Shown: positions 25,593-35,018, counted from the stretch's first letter. The stretch is 63,128 bases of DNA from Dactylosporangium sucinum (GCF_014647515.1 NZ_BMPI01000068.1:1-63128), one strand, 5' to 3'. Numbers and translations are program-made. Notes: generated by a model not told the origin, from the letters alone.

Positions 25593-28500
25593 GTCGTTCG
25601 GCCAGCCCGGCGAGCTGGTCGAAGCCGAGCAGGCGGCCCTCGTCGAAGGCGGCCCGGAAGGCCGGCTCGCCCAGCCGGTCCCGCACGGCGGCCAGGTCAC
25701 CGGCGGCCATCCGCCGCGACGCCGGCACCCGCCCGGCCGGCGACCCGTCCGCGGGCGCCGCCTCCAGCGGCGCGCCGGTCAGGCTGGTCGCGGCGCCGAA
25801 CAGCCGCGCGGCGGTCGGGGCGTCGCCCGCCCGGGCGGCGACCGCGGCAAGGGCCGGCAGGGCGTACGCGAGCGGCCACCGGATCCGCGCGTGGACGGCG
25901 ACCGTCACCGACTCCGCCAGCAGCCGGGCGGTGCCGCGCTCGTCGCCGGCCATCTCGGTCACGGTGGCGCGCATGTTGAGGATCGTCGCCACCGCGAACG
26001 GGTTGCCGCCGTCGCGGGCCGTCCGCTCGGCCGCGCCCAGCCAGCGGACGGCGGTGGCCGGGTCGCCGGAGAGGATCGCGATCTGCGCCCGCACGCCGAG
26101 CAGCAGCGCTGCGGCCCAGCCGCCCCCGCCGGCCGGCGCCGCCGCGACGACCCGCGCCGCGGCCGGCACGTCGCCGACGAACACGGCCGCCAGCCCCGCG
26201 ATCGCCGCCGTCTCGGTGAGCAGCTGGGTGTCGGCCAGGGTACGGGCGAGCTCGAACGCGGCCACGGCGTCCTCGCGGGCCCGGGGCAACTCGCCGAGCA
26301 CGTATGCCAGCGTGCCGGCGGCGCCCAGCGCGTGGCAGCGTGGACCGGCGGGCAGCGCCGCCGTCCGAACCCGGTCGAGCCAGCCGAGGCCCTCGGCCGC
26401 GTGCCCGCGCAGCGTGAGGTACAGGATGAGATCCCAGATCATCGTGGCGGCCGCGGTGTCCCTGCCGGCGGCGAGGAGCCGTTCGACGGCCGCGCTGAGG
26501 TTGGCGTGGTCCTCCTCCAGGGCGTCCAGCCGCCGCGCCAGGTCCGCGCCGTCGAGGCCCGGACGGCCGCGGCTCACGGCGGCACGGAAATGTTCGGCGT
26601 GGCGGTCGGCGACCAGCTCGGCGTCCGGCGCACCGGCCAGCCGGCGCTGCGCGTACCGGTGGATCGGCCCCAGCATCCGGAACCGGGTCTGCCCGGCCGG
26701 GCCGGCCGGGCCGGCCGGGACGCGCACGACGAGGGACTGCTCGACCAGCGTCGCCAGGTCGGCCACGACGCTGTGCTCGGGACCGCCGACCGCCTCGGCC
26801 GCCTCCAGCGAGAAGGACCCGCTGAACGCCGCGAGGCGGGTGAACAGCCGGCGCTGCGCCCCGTCGAGCAGCTCGTAGCTCCAGTCGACGGTGTCCTGGA
26901 CGCTCTGCTGCCGATCGGGCAGGTCCCGGATCGCTCCGGCCGACAACGCGTAGTCCAGCCGCTCCAGCAGCGCCGCCGGTTCCAGCAGCCGGGACCGGGC
27001 GGCGACCAGCTCGATCGCCAGCGGCAGGCCGTCGAGGCGCCAGCAGATCGCCGCGATCGTCGCCGCGTTCTCCCGGGTGAGCGACACGGGGGCGCCCATG
27101 GCCGCGGCCCGGTCGAGGAACATGGCCACGGCCGGCGAGCGCTCCACGCCGTCCGGGTCGTCCAGTGCCCAGGCGTCCGGCGTCTCCAGCGGCTCGACGA
27201 CCACCTCGTGCTCGGCCCGGATCCGCAGCGGTGACCGGCTGGTCGCCAGCACGGCCAGGTCGGGGCAGCGCGCCACCAGCTCGGCCACGTCGACCGCACA
27301 GCCGAGCAGGTGTTCGAGGTTGTCCAGGACGAGCAGGAGCCGTCGGCCGGCGAGGAACTCGGTGAGCACGGTGCGTACCGGCACGCCCGGCTGGCGTTGC
27401 TCCGCGATGCCCAGCCGGCGGGCCACGCTCTCCAGCACCTGGCCGGGGTCCCGCAGCGCGGCCAGTTCCACGATGACGTGCCCGTGCGGGAACGCCGGCG
27501 CCACCTGGCCGGCGACCGCCAGCGCCAGCCGGGTCTTGCCGACCCCGCCCGGCCCGGTCAGCGTGACCACCCGCCGGGACGTGAGCAGCGCCGCGACAGC
27601 GGCCACGTCGGCCGCGCGCCCGATGAGGGGCGAGCGCTCGACGGGCTCGTCGAGCGTGGGCTCCGGCGCGGCCGACGCCGCTCGCGCCTGGCTGGGGACC
27701 GCGGCGGCGAGGGCGGCCCGCTCACCGTCGTCGAGCCCCAGCGCGTCGGCCAGCGCTCGCACGGTGTGCGGATACGGCCGGCGCCGCACCCCGCGCTCCA
27801 GGGCGCCGATCGCGTTGACCGTCAACCCGGCGCGCTCGGCGAGCTCCTCCTGGGTCAGCGCACGCTGCTCGCGCAGCGCGCGCAGGTGTCCGCCGAACCC
27901 TCCGGCCCCGGCCGGCCCTCCCGCGGAGCGCCGGGGCTCGGCGACCGACGTCGCGGCCCGGACCGGCGGCGCGTGGTCGAGGGCCGGATCGTGCCGCAGG
28001 ATGGCGGTCTCCAGGGCCTGCAGCTGCGGTCCCGGCGGCAGTCCCAGCTCGCTGTCCAGCACCGACCGGGCCCGGCGGAAGGCCGCCAGCGCGTCGGCCT
28101 GGCGACCGGAGCGGTACAGGGCGAGCATCAGCTGGCCCCAGGCCCGCTCCCGGAACGGCTGCCGGTCCAGCAGGTGCTGCGCGGCGGTGGTCGCTTCCGC
28201 GTTGCGGCCGGCGCCGAGCAGGATCTCCACGAGGTCCTCCACGGCGGCGTCGTGCTGCTCGCCGAGCTGGGCGGCGACCGCGGCGGCGAACTCCTCGTCG
28301 GCGAAGTCGGCCAGCGGCGCGCCCCGCCACTCGCCGAGCGCCGCCGTCACCGCGTGCTCCGCCTCGGCGAAGGCGCCCGCGGCCAGGTGGGCACGGGCGG
28401 TCTCCACGCCGGTGCTGAACCGGGCCGCGTCCACCTGGTCGCCGTCGACTGCCAGCAGGTAGCCGGGCTCGCGGGTCACCAGCAGCATCGGCGGGGTCCG

Positions 28501-28752
28501 GGGCGGCCGGGCCGGTTCCAGCACCCGCCGCAACTGCGAGATGTAGGCCTGGAGGGTGCCCGTCGCGCTCGTCGGCGCCTCGTCGCCCCAGAGCCCGTGA
28601 ACGATCCGGTCGAGCGAGACGACGCGACCCGGTTCGAGCAGCAACAGGGCGAGTACGGTCCGCTGCTTGCGGGCGCCGAGGTCGAGCGGGATGTCGCCCG
28701 GCGTCCGGACGACCTCCAAGGGACCGAGGATCCGGAAGTCGAGCCGCGCCAT
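25570..28752 (-). CDS. SARP (BTAD) - XRE - NB-ARC - TPR fusion regulator
   Basis: A 1060-residue multidomain regulator. Residues 1-95 are an OmpR-type winged helix (ARKQRTVLALLLLEPGRVVS, TLQAYISQLRRVLEP). Residues 100-250 are the BTAD helices (FRERAWGQLMLALYRSGRQADALAAFRRAR). Residues 289-350 are a second DNA-binding domain of XRE type (LRALREQRALTQEELAERAG). An NB-ARC ATPase starts at TGPGGVGKTRLALAVAG (about 399-415) with Walker B LLLVLDNLEHLL and the GLPLAIEL motif. TPR-like repeats run to the end. The BTAD-NB-ARC part resembles AfsR/DnrI-type activators of secondary metabolism. The start ATG 28752 is where the winged helix begins. It is divergent from the FMN reductase. Confidence 0.9.
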   Translation of the reverse strand: MARLDFRILGPLEVVRTPGDIPLDLGARKQRTVLALLLLEPGRVVSLDRIVHGLWGDEAPTSATGTLQAYISQLRRVLEPARPPRTPPMLLVTREPGYLLAVDGDQVDAARFSTGVETARAHLAAGAFAEAEHAVTAALGEWRGAPLADFADEEFAAAVAAQLGEQHDAAVEDLVEILLGAGRNAEATTAAQHLLDRQPFRERAWGQLMLALYRSGRQADALAAFRRARSVLDSELGLPPGPQLQALETAILRHDPALDHAPPVRAATSVAEPRRSAGGPAGAGGFGGHLRALREQRALTQEELAERAGLTVNAIGALERGVRRRPYPHTVRALADALGLDDGERAALAAAVPSQARAASAAPEPTLDEPVERSPLIGRAADVAAVAALLTSRRVVTLTGPGGVGKTRLALAVAGQVAPAFPHGHVIVELAALRDPGQVLESVARRLGIAEQRQPGVPVRTVLTEFLAGRRLLLVLDNLEHLLGCAVDVAELVARCPDLAVLATSRSPLRIRAEHEVVVEPLETPDAWALDDPDGVERSPAVAMFLDRAAAMGAPVSLTRENAATIAAICWRLDGLPLAIELVAARSRLLEPAALLERLDYALSAGAIRDLPDRQQSVQDTVDWSYELLDGAQRRLFTRLAAFSGSFSLEAAEAVGGPEHSVVADLATLVEQSLVVRVPAGPAGPAGQTRFRMLGPIHRYAQRRLAGAPDAELVADRHAEHFRAAVSRGRPGLDGADLARRLDALEEDHANLSAAVERLLAAGRDTAAATMIWDLILYLTLRGHAAEGLGWLDRVRTAALPAGPRCHALGAAGTLAYVLGELPRAREDAVAAFELARTLADTQLLTETAAIAGLAAVFVGDVPAAARVVAAAPAGGGGWAAALLLGVRAQIAILSGDPATAVRWLGAAERTARDGGNPFAVATILNMRATVTEMAGDERGTARLLAESVTVAVHARIRWPLAYALPALAAVAARAGDAPTAARLFGAATSLTGAPLEAAPADGSPAGRVPASRRMAAGDLAAVRDRLGEPAFRAAFDEGRLLGFDQLAGLAERLSRFAAE

Positions 28753-28953
28753 CGCGCCACGATAACGACCGTTCGGCGGGCGAGGCATCGCCTTTTGAAT
28801 CTTGGATGTCCACCCGGACGGGCGAACGGAGAGCCAGTCCGCTGCCGCGCCGTCGCAGCACCTCGCGAACCTGCCCGGAGCCCGCGAGATTCGATCTGGC
28901 GGGAGCCGGGCGGCGTCTAGCGCCGAAGGGGTGACCGACCCCGAGGAGGCAGC

Positions 28954-29511
28954 ATGGCACCGCTGCGGCTCGCCGTGATCATCGGCAGCACGCGCGAGCG
29001 GCGCGTGGGCGAGACCATCGGCCGCCGGTTCGCCGAGGAGGCGATGCGGCGGGACGACCTGGCGGTGACCGTCGTCGACCTCGCCGCGTACGAGTTTCCG
29101 GGCAGCTACCCGGCGGAGCCCACCGCGGCGATACGGTCGTTCGTGCAGGACATCAACCGGGCCGAGGCGTTCGTCGTCGTGACCCCGGAGTACAACCACA
29201 GCTTCCCGGCCTCGCTGAAACAGGCGATCGACTACGCCTACGACGAGTGGCAGGCCAAGCCGGTCGGCTTCGTGTCGTACGGGTGCCGGTCGACCGGCCT
29301 GCACGCGGTCGACGGGCTGCGGACGGTCTTCACCGCGCTGCATGCGGTCACGGTGCGTGACACCGTCGCGTTCGACCTGCTCAACGCGCACAGCGAGCAG
29401 GCGGAGTGCCGGGACCGGCTGCGCCAGGACTGCCGGCTGCTGCTCGACGAGCTGTGGTGGTGGGGCATGACGCTCCGCGAGGGCCGCGCAGCGCGGCCCT
29501 ACGTGAACTGA
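28954..29511 (+). CDS. NADPH-dependent FMN reductase family protein
   Basis: 185 residues with a flavodoxin-like fold. RLAVIIGSTRERRVGETIG is the phosphate-binding loop for FMN, and VVVTPEYNHSFPASLKQAIDYAYDEW is the family signature; SYGCRSTGLHAVDGLRTVF also matches. It reduces quinones, azo dyes or flavin. CGAGGAGG lies before the ATG. The last codons form a strong hairpin. Confidence 0.92.
   Translation: MAPLRLAVIIGSTRERRVGETIGRRFAEEAMRRDDLAVTVVDLAAYEFPGSYPAEPTAAIRSFVQDINRAEAFVVVTPEYNHSFPASLKQAIDYAYDEWQAKPVGFVSYGCRSTGLHAVDGLRTVFTALHAVTVRDTVAFDLLNAHSEQAECRDRLRQDCRLLLDELWWWGMTLREGRAARPYVN
29481..29499 (+). repeat. Perfect hairpin at the end of the FMN reductase gene
   Basis: GGGCCGCGC-A-GCGCGGCCC is a 9-bp perfect inverted repeat inside the last coding codons, 12 bp before the stop. 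It could act as a 3' RNA stabiliser or partial terminator separating the reductase from the ABC transporter genes downstream. Confidence 0.6.
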
Positions 29512-29550
29512 GACAGCAATGGACACCGATGAAGAGGAAGGTTTGCATCC

Positions 29551-30564
29551 GTGAGTGAACGCACCACGGGCGTGGCCGTCGAGGCCGAGGGCCTGACGAG
29601 GTCGTTCGGCGAGACCCGCGCACTGGACGGCATGGATCTGCGCATCCCCGCCGGCACCGTCTACGGCCTGCTCGGGCCGAACGGCGCCGGCAAGACCACG
29701 GCGGTGCGCGTGCTGGCGACGCTGCTGCGCCCCGACGGCGGGCGGGCCCGGGTCTTCGGGCACGACGTCGTGGCCGAGGCCGACGCGGTCCGGGCCCGGG
29801 TGAGCCTGACCGGGCAGTACGCTTCGGTCGACGAGGACCTGACCGGCTTCGAGAACCTGGTGCTGCTCGGGCGCCTGCTCGGGCTGCGCAAGCCGGCCGC
29901 CCGCGAGCGGGCCGAGAAGCTGCTCGCCGCGTTCGGCCTGACGGACGCGGCCGCGCGGCAGGTGAAGAAGTACTCGGGCGGCATGCGCCGCCGCATCGAC
30001 ATCGCGGCGAGCATCCTGAGCACCCCGGACCTGCTGTTCCTCGACGAGCCGACGACCGGCCTCGACCCGCGCAGCCGCAACCAGGTGTGGGAGATCGTCC
30101 GCGCGGTGGTCGCGCACGGCACGACGGTGCTGCTCACCACGCAGTACCTCGACGAGGCGGACCAGCTCGCCGGCCGCATCGCGGTGGTCGACCACGGCAA
30201 GGTGATCGCGGAGGGCACGCCCGGCGAACTGAAGTCGTCGGTCGGCTCCGGCACCGTCCACCTGCGGCTGCGGGACCCCGCACGGCGGCCGGAGGCGGAG
30301 GCGGTACTGCGGGCGGCCCTCGGCGTCCCCGTGCAGCTGGACGCCGACCCGGTGGCGCTGACCGCACGGGTCGGCGGGGCCGGCTCCGACCTCGACGCGA
30401 GCGAACAGGCCGCGCGGGCGCTCGGTGACCTGGCCCGCGCCGGCATCGTCGTCGACGACTTCTCCCTCGGCCAGCCCAGCCTGGACGAGGTGTTCCTGGC
30501 CCTGACCGACCACCCCGCGGAGCCGGCCGGCGAGCGGGACGAGCAGCTGGAGGCAGCGCGATGA
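29551..30564 (+). CDS. DrrA-type ABC exporter ATPase
   Basis: 337 residues from GTG 29551. Walker A is GPNGAGKTTAVRV, the signature is KYSGGMRRRIDIAASIL, Walker B is LLFLDEPTTGLDPRSRNQVW, and TTQYLDEADQLAGRIAV carries the switch region. The long C-terminal extension (residues 230-337, ending in SLDEVFLALTDHPAE) is typical of the daunorubicin-resistance DrrA family. Its stop overlaps a 29-codon reading frame (ATGA), which in turn overlaps the permease start. Confidence 0.93.
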   Translation: MSERTTGVAVEAEGLTRSFGETRALDGMDLRIPAGTVYGLLGPNGAGKTTAVRVLATLLRPDGGRARVFGHDVVAEADAVRARVSLTGQYASVDEDLTGFENLVLLGRLLGLRKPAARERAEKLLAAFGLTDAAARQVKKYSGGMRRRIDIAASILSTPDLLFLDEPTTGLDPRSRNQVWEIVRAVVAHGTTVLLTTQYLDEADQLAGRIAVVDHGKVIAEGTPGELKSSVGSGTVHLRLRDPARRPEAEAVLRAALGVPVQLDADPVALTARVGGAGSDLDASEQAARALGDLARAGIVVDDFSLGQPSLDEVFLALTDHPAEPAGERDEQLEAAR

Positions 30565-30650
30565 GCGGTTCCGGAGCGAAGCGGAGGAGGCCGCTCATCA
30601 TGGGCTCAGTTTGGAGCTCGTGCGGCCGGAGCGGAGCGGAGGCAGCATGA
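30561..30650 (+). repeat. 29-codon coupled micro-ORF element, copy A
   Basis: Between the ATPase and permease genes an in-frame ATG begins within the ATPase stop (ATGA) and runs exactly 29 codons to a TGA that overlaps the permease ATG (ATGA). It encodes an AKRRRP motif, then an internal MGSV, then CGRSGA. Each half of the DNA carries a purine-rich ribosome-site-like module (GGAGCGAAGCGGAGGAGG and GGAGCGGAGCGGAGG) placed before ATG codons. A second copy of the same length and layout lies at 42886-42975 in the B12 transporter operon. I cannot tell whether the peptide matters or only the translational coupling does. Confidence 0.75.
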
Positions 30651-31501
30651 GCGATGTTGCGACCTCGACCGGGCGCGCGCCGACGGTCTTCGTGCCCTCG
30701 GCCGAGGCCCTCGCCACGGTCCTCGCCCCGGAGGCGCGCCCACCCCGCCCGAGCGCGTGGTCGGCGTCGATGACCTTCGGCTGGCGGGCGATGCTGAAGA
30801 TCAAGCACGTGCCGGAGCAGCTGTTCGACGTGACGGCGTTCCCGATCATCATGGTGCTGATGTTCACGTACCTGTTCGGCGGCGCGCTCGCCGGCAGCCC
30901 GCGGGAGTACCTGCAGTTCTTCCTGCCCGGCATCATGGTCACGAGCGTCGTGATGATCACGATGTACACCGGGGTCGGCCTCAACACCGACATCGAGAAG
31001 GGCGTCTTCGACCGGTTCCGGACGCTGCCGGTCTGGCGGCCCGCCGCGCTGGTCGGCATGATCCTCGGCGACGTGCTGCGCTACATCCTGGCCGCGCTGG
31101 TCATCCTCGGGGTCGGCCTGGTGCTCGGCTTCCGCCCGGACGGCGGCGTGCTCGGCGTGCTCGCCGGGATCGGCCTGCTGGTGATCTTCTCCTTCGCGTT
31201 CTCCTGGGTGTGGACGTACTTCGGCCTCGTCCTGCGCAGCGAGAAGTCCGTGATGGGCGTGAGCATGATGGTCCTGTTCCCGCTGACGTTCCTCAGCAAC
31301 GTCTTCGTCAGCCCCACCACCATGCCCGGCTGGCTGCAGGCGTTCGTCAACGTCAACCCGATCACCCACCTGGTGGCGGCGGTGCGGGCGGCCATGTCCG
31401 GCTCGTCCGACCCGTCGAACACGATATGGCTGCTGCTGTGGAGCGCCGGCTTCCTGGTGGTGTTCGGCACGCTGACGATGTACCGCTACAACCGCCGCTG
31501 A
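30647..31501 (+). CDS. DrrB-type ABC exporter permease
   Basis: 284 residues from ATG 30647, with GGAGG close upstream. Six membrane helices of the ABC-2 family; LKIKHVPEQLFDVTAFPIIMVLMFTYLFGGAL and PTTMPGWLQAFVNVNPITHLVAAVRAA are family hallmarks. With the ATPase it would form a drug or lipid exporter. Its stop is 1 nt from the stop of the convergent AAA/TPR gene, so no separate terminators fit between them. Confidence 0.93.
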   Translation: MSDVATSTGRAPTVFVPSAEALATVLAPEARPPRPSAWSASMTFGWRAMLKIKHVPEQLFDVTAFPIIMVLMFTYLFGGALAGSPREYLQFFLPGIMVTSVVMITMYTGVGLNTDIEKGVFDRFRTLPVWRPAALVGMILGDVLRYILAALVILGVGLVLGFRPDGGVLGVLAGIGLLVIFSFAFSWVWTYFGLVLRSEKSVMGVSMMVLFPLTFLSNVFVSPTTMPGWLQAFVNVNPITHLVAAVRAAMSGSSDPSNTIWLLLWSAGFLVVFGTLTMYRYNRR

Positions 31502-31502
31502 C

Positions 31503-34500
31503 TCAGAGGTACCACGACGGCGGCGAAGGCGGGCGGTAGGAGCATGCGCTGCCGGTCGACACCGTCTCGCGCAGGTGCGCGGCGAGGGCCGGGTGGCGCT
31601 CGTCGAGGCGGCGCAGCGTGTCGCGGATGCGGGCGGTGACCGTCTTGCGGGCGCGCTCGGCCTCGTCGCCGAGCCGGCGGGTGCGCCCGGCCAGGCCGGC
31701 CGCCGCCCGCAGCTGCTCCAGCAGCGCCGCGCGCTCGGCGTCGAGGGCGGCGAGCCGCGGCTCGTCGCCCCGCACCGCGGCCCGGTCGATCTCCTCGTCC
31801 AGGCGACCGAGGTGGCGGCGGTACCGCGCCTTCGCCTCGTCGTCGAGCACCGGGTCGCCGCCGAGCCGGCGGGCGGCGGCCAGCTCGGGGCCGGCGGACG
31901 GGTCGAGCAGCTCGGCGACCGGCACGTCCACCCCGGGGCGGCTCAGCAGCAGGCGCAGGTCGTGCAGGCCCTTCGCGTCGGGCAGGTGGACGACGGTGCC
32001 GGCGTAGGCGAGCTGCCAGACCGCCCCGTCGAAGCGGAACTCGTGGTCGGCGGGTGGCGGCCCGCCCTCCGGTGCCGCCGGTGTCGCCGGCTGCGCGCCG
32101 AGCCGGTCGGCGACGTGCGGCATGCCCAGCGCCCGCGCCTGCTCGGCCACCGTCGCCCGCAGCGCGGCCGCCTCCTGCGCCTGGCCGCGGCCCGACAGCG
32201 CCGCCACGAGCCCGGCGCGGGCCAGCAGCGACCAGTGCCGCGAACCCATCCGGTCGGCGGCCTCGCCGGCGGCGCGGAAGCCGGCGACGGCGTCGTCCCA
32301 GCGCCGCTCGGCGAGGTCGAGCCGCGCCAGCCAGTGGTCCACGGGGCCGCTGACGTCGCAGCCGAACAGCGCGACCAGCCACTGCCCGCGGTACGGCCGG
32401 AGCACCTCGCGCACCTCGGCGCACCGGCCGGGGTCGCCCGAGGCGGCGGCGACCTCGGCCCGCAGGCGATGCCAGAGCGGGGAGACGGCGCGACCGTACT
32501 GCACGCCGGCGGCCTCGAGGGCGGAGGTGAGCCGCGCGGCGGTGCCGGCGTCGCCGCGCTCGGCCGCCGTGATCGCGCGCAGCAGCTCCACGTAGTCGCG
32601 GTCGGACACGTCGGGCCGGTCGGGCCGGTCGAGCAGCGCGTCGATCTCCGCGAACCGGCCCTGCGGCAGCAGCCACGCCCACCGCAGGTGCGGGGTCATG
32701 AACGCGTGGTCGCTGTCGGTCCACTCGCCGAACGACTCCAGCTCGGTGTAGCAGGCATCGGCCTCGGCGAAGTCGCCGCGGAACCCGGCGACGACCCCGC
32801 CGTCGATGGCGACCATCATCCGGTACGCCGCGACGTCCTCCGCCCGGCCGAGCCTGGCCATGGCCGTCAGCTCCCGGTAGTAGCCCGGGTCGCCGAGCTC
32901 CAGCAGCGCGACCCAGCGCAGCGAGGTCGCCCACAGCTCGGTCTCCACGTCGCCGCCGCGGCGGGCCACGTCGCGGATCTCGGCGGTGAGCGCCGCCCGG
33001 TCGGCGGCCGTGCCGAGCCCCCAGGTGGTGTCGTGCCGCGCCCAGAGGGTGAAGGTGAGCGCCTCGTCGTCCTGGCCCTTGCGGGCGAGCGTCTCGGTGG
33101 CCGTGATGAGGTCCGTGACGAGGGCTCCGGGAGCCGCGGCGCTCGCGGGTTCGCCGATCAGGCGGCGGTGCGCCTCGCGGAGGAGCCGCTCGGGGTCGGT
33201 GCTGCCGCCCGAGGCGTGCCGCTGCCGGTACACCGTGATGGCCACGCGAGCGAGGAGCACCGGGTCGTCGAGGTCGAGCGCGATCGTGGCGGCGTCGGCC
33301 ATGAGCCGCTCGGCCCCCGCCCGGTCGCCGTGGTGGTGCTGCAGGTTCTGGCCGAGCTCCACCATCGTCTTGGCGCGCTGCGCCGGGTCGGCGACCACGT
33401 CGAGCGCGCGCCGGAAATGCATCACCGCCTCGTCCGACGCGAGCCGTCTTGCGGCCGCCCGGGCGGCCACGAGCAGCAGGTCGGTGGCGTGCGCCGGGTC
33501 GACGCCGGGACCGGCGAGCCAGGCGTGCCCGGCCAGCTCACCGGGCAGCAGCCGCTCGGCCAGCTCCGCCGAACGGTCGGCGGCCCGGACCACGGCGGCG
33601 TGCCGGGTGCGCCGGTCGTCGTCGCCCAGCCCGTCGTACAGGGTCTCGCGGACCAGGTCGTGCACGAAGGCGAACCGCCCGCCGCCGCGGGAGACCACGA
33701 GCCGCGCGGTGACCGCCCGGGCCAGCAACCGGTCGGTCTCCGCGGCCGGGCTGGGCACGCAGTCGGCGAGCACCTGGCGGTGAAACTCGCGGCCGAGCAC
33801 GGCGGCGACGGTGAGCGCCTCGACGACCGCGGCGGGCAGCTGCGCGAGCCGCTGCCGCACGGCCTCCCGCACGCCGGGCGCGATGGCACCGGCCGCACCG
33901 TCGGCGCGCCACAGCCGGGCGGTCTGCTCGACGAAGAACGGGTTGCCGCCGGTGCGGCGGTGCACCTCGTCGAGCAGCTCCGGGTCCGGCTCACGACCGG
34001 CCGTGCGGGTGATCAGGGCGCCGACCTCGTCGCGGGACAGGCCGTCGAGGGTGATGGTGGTCGCCTTGGCGGTGAGCGGCAGCAGCAGCGGGCGCAGCGG
34101 ATGGTCGGCCGACTCGACCTCGGCGTCACGGTACGTGCCGATGAGGAGCAGGCGCTCGAACCAGGTGTGCTGCGCGGCGAACTGCAGCAGCCGCATCGAG
34201 GCCGGGTCGGCCCAGTGCAGGTCGTCGAGCAGGACGACGACCGTCCGCCGCTGCGAGACGGCGACCAGTGCGGTGGTGACGGCGTCGTGGAGCGCGAACG
34301 CCTCCTCGTCGCTGTCGCCTTGGTCCGCGGCATCGACGCTCTCGTCGTCGATGCCGCGGGTCTCGGTGGTCGATGCCCCGGCGGTCGGTGCCCCGGCGGT
34401 CGGTGCCTCGGCCAGCAGGCGCCGCAGACCCGGCTCGGCAGCCTCGCGCGCGAGCTCCCAGTCGTCGGGCGAGCGGCGCAGCCCGCGCACGACCTGCACC

Positions 34501-34718
34501 CACGGCCAGTATCCGGGAGCGCTGCCGGACGCCCAGCACGCCGCCCCGAGCACCAGCGCGCCCCGGCGCCGGGCCTCGTCGGCGGCGGCCGTGACGAGCG
34601 TCGTCTTGCCGATGCCCGGCTCGCCGCCGACCAGCACCAGCCCGCCGTGGCTCGCGAGGGCACGGCCGACCGCCGAGCGCAGCAGGCCGGCGGGATGCTC
34701 CCGCCCGATGAGGTCCAT
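31503..34718 (-). CDS. Large AAA/TPR signalling ATPase (MalT/LuxR-like N-terminus, no LuxR HTH)
   Basis: 1071 residues. The N-terminal AAA_16 domain begins DLIGREHPAGLLRSAVG, with Walker A GGEPGIGKTTLV (about residue 31-42) and Walker B VVVLLDDLHWADPASMRLLQ. The middle is a long array of TPR-like helices. Instead of a LuxR HTH the C-terminus has FRFDGAVWQLAYAGTVVHL, then DAKGLHDLRLLLSRPGVDV, then ARYRRHLGRLDEEIDRA, and ends in TGSACSYRPP. I recall this as a conserved C-terminal module of actinobacterial AAA/TPR regulators without assigned activity. It contains a small tandem repeat (PTAGAPTAGA near residue 107). Confidence 0.85.
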   Translation of the reverse strand: MDLIGREHPAGLLRSAVGRALASHGGLVLVGGEPGIGKTTLVTAAADEARRRGALVLGAACWASGSAPGYWPWVQVVRGLRRSPDDWELAREAAEPGLRRLLAEAPTAGAPTAGASTTETRGIDDESVDAADQGDSDEEAFALHDAVTTALVAVSQRRTVVVLLDDLHWADPASMRLLQFAAQHTWFERLLLIGTYRDAEVESADHPLRPLLLPLTAKATTITLDGLSRDEVGALITRTAGREPDPELLDEVHRRTGGNPFFVEQTARLWRADGAAGAIAPGVREAVRQRLAQLPAAVVEALTVAAVLGREFHRQVLADCVPSPAAETDRLLARAVTARLVVSRGGGRFAFVHDLVRETLYDGLGDDDRRTRHAAVVRAADRSAELAERLLPGELAGHAWLAGPGVDPAHATDLLLVAARAAARRLASDEAVMHFRRALDVVADPAQRAKTMVELGQNLQHHHGDRAGAERLMADAATIALDLDDPVLLARVAITVYRQRHASGGSTDPERLLREAHRRLIGEPASAAAPGALVTDLITATETLARKGQDDEALTFTLWARHDTTWGLGTAADRAALTAEIRDVARRGGDVETELWATSLRWVALLELGDPGYYRELTAMARLGRAEDVAAYRMMVAIDGGVVAGFRGDFAEADACYTELESFGEWTDSDHAFMTPHLRWAWLLPQGRFAEIDALLDRPDRPDVSDRDYVELLRAITAAERGDAGTAARLTSALEAAGVQYGRAVSPLWHRLRAEVAAASGDPGRCAEVREVLRPYRGQWLVALFGCDVSGPVDHWLARLDLAERRWDDAVAGFRAAGEAADRMGSRHWSLLARAGLVAALSGRGQAQEAAALRATVAEQARALGMPHVADRLGAQPATPAAPEGGPPPADHEFRFDGAVWQLAYAGTVVHLPDAKGLHDLRLLLSRPGVDVPVAELLDPSAGPELAAARRLGGDPVLDDEAKARYRRHLGRLDEEIDRAAVRGDEPRLAALDAERAALLEQLRAAAGLAGRTRRLGDEAERARKTVTARIRDTLRRLDERHPALAAHLRETVSTGSACSYRPPSPPSWYL

Positions 34719-34748
34719 GACTTCCCCACCGTAGCGGAACGTCCGCTG

Positions 34749-35018
34749 CTACCGGCTGATGTGCACCAGGCGGTCGGAGACGGCCTCGATGTCGGCCGCC
34801 GCCGTCACCAGGAGCTGGTGGCCGAGGTTGGACAGGGCCCGCGCCGCGGCCAGCTCATCACCGATCTCCGGAATATCCTTGTCGGATGGGTGCAGCCGCG
34901 CCTCCCCGGTGCCGACGATGTGTGCGCTGTCCTCGGCGTGCAGGCGTGCTTCCGCGTACGTCCGGCCGTCGTGTTCGCCGATGTACACATCGACGCTCCA
35001 GTGCTTGGCCGCGATCAT
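34749..35018 (-). CDS. DUF1876 domain protein
   Basis: 89 residues from ATG 35018, with GGAG five bases upstream. KHWSVDVYIGEHDGRTYAEARLH followed by EIGDELAAARALSNLGHQLLVTAAADIEAV is the whole DUF1876 fold, which resembles a dsRBD. These small proteins are widespread in actinobacteria and often near stress genes; no activity is established. It is divergent from the CapA-like gene. Confidence 0.88.
   Translation of the reverse strand: MIAAKHWSVDVYIGEHDGRTYAEARLHAEDSAHIVGTGEARLHPSDKDIPEIGDELAAARALSNLGHQLLVTAAADIEAVSDRLVHISR

Noticed and set aside
26690..26720. GGCCGGGCC short repeat inside the SARP gene
   Set aside because: It encodes an AGPAGPAG linker and is ordinary low-complexity coding sequence.
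25570..30513. Minus-strand frame open far upstream of the SARP start
   Set aside because: The extension beyond 28752 is antisense to the FMN reductase and DrrA-type genes and has no domain similarity; the SARP begins with its winged helix at 28752.
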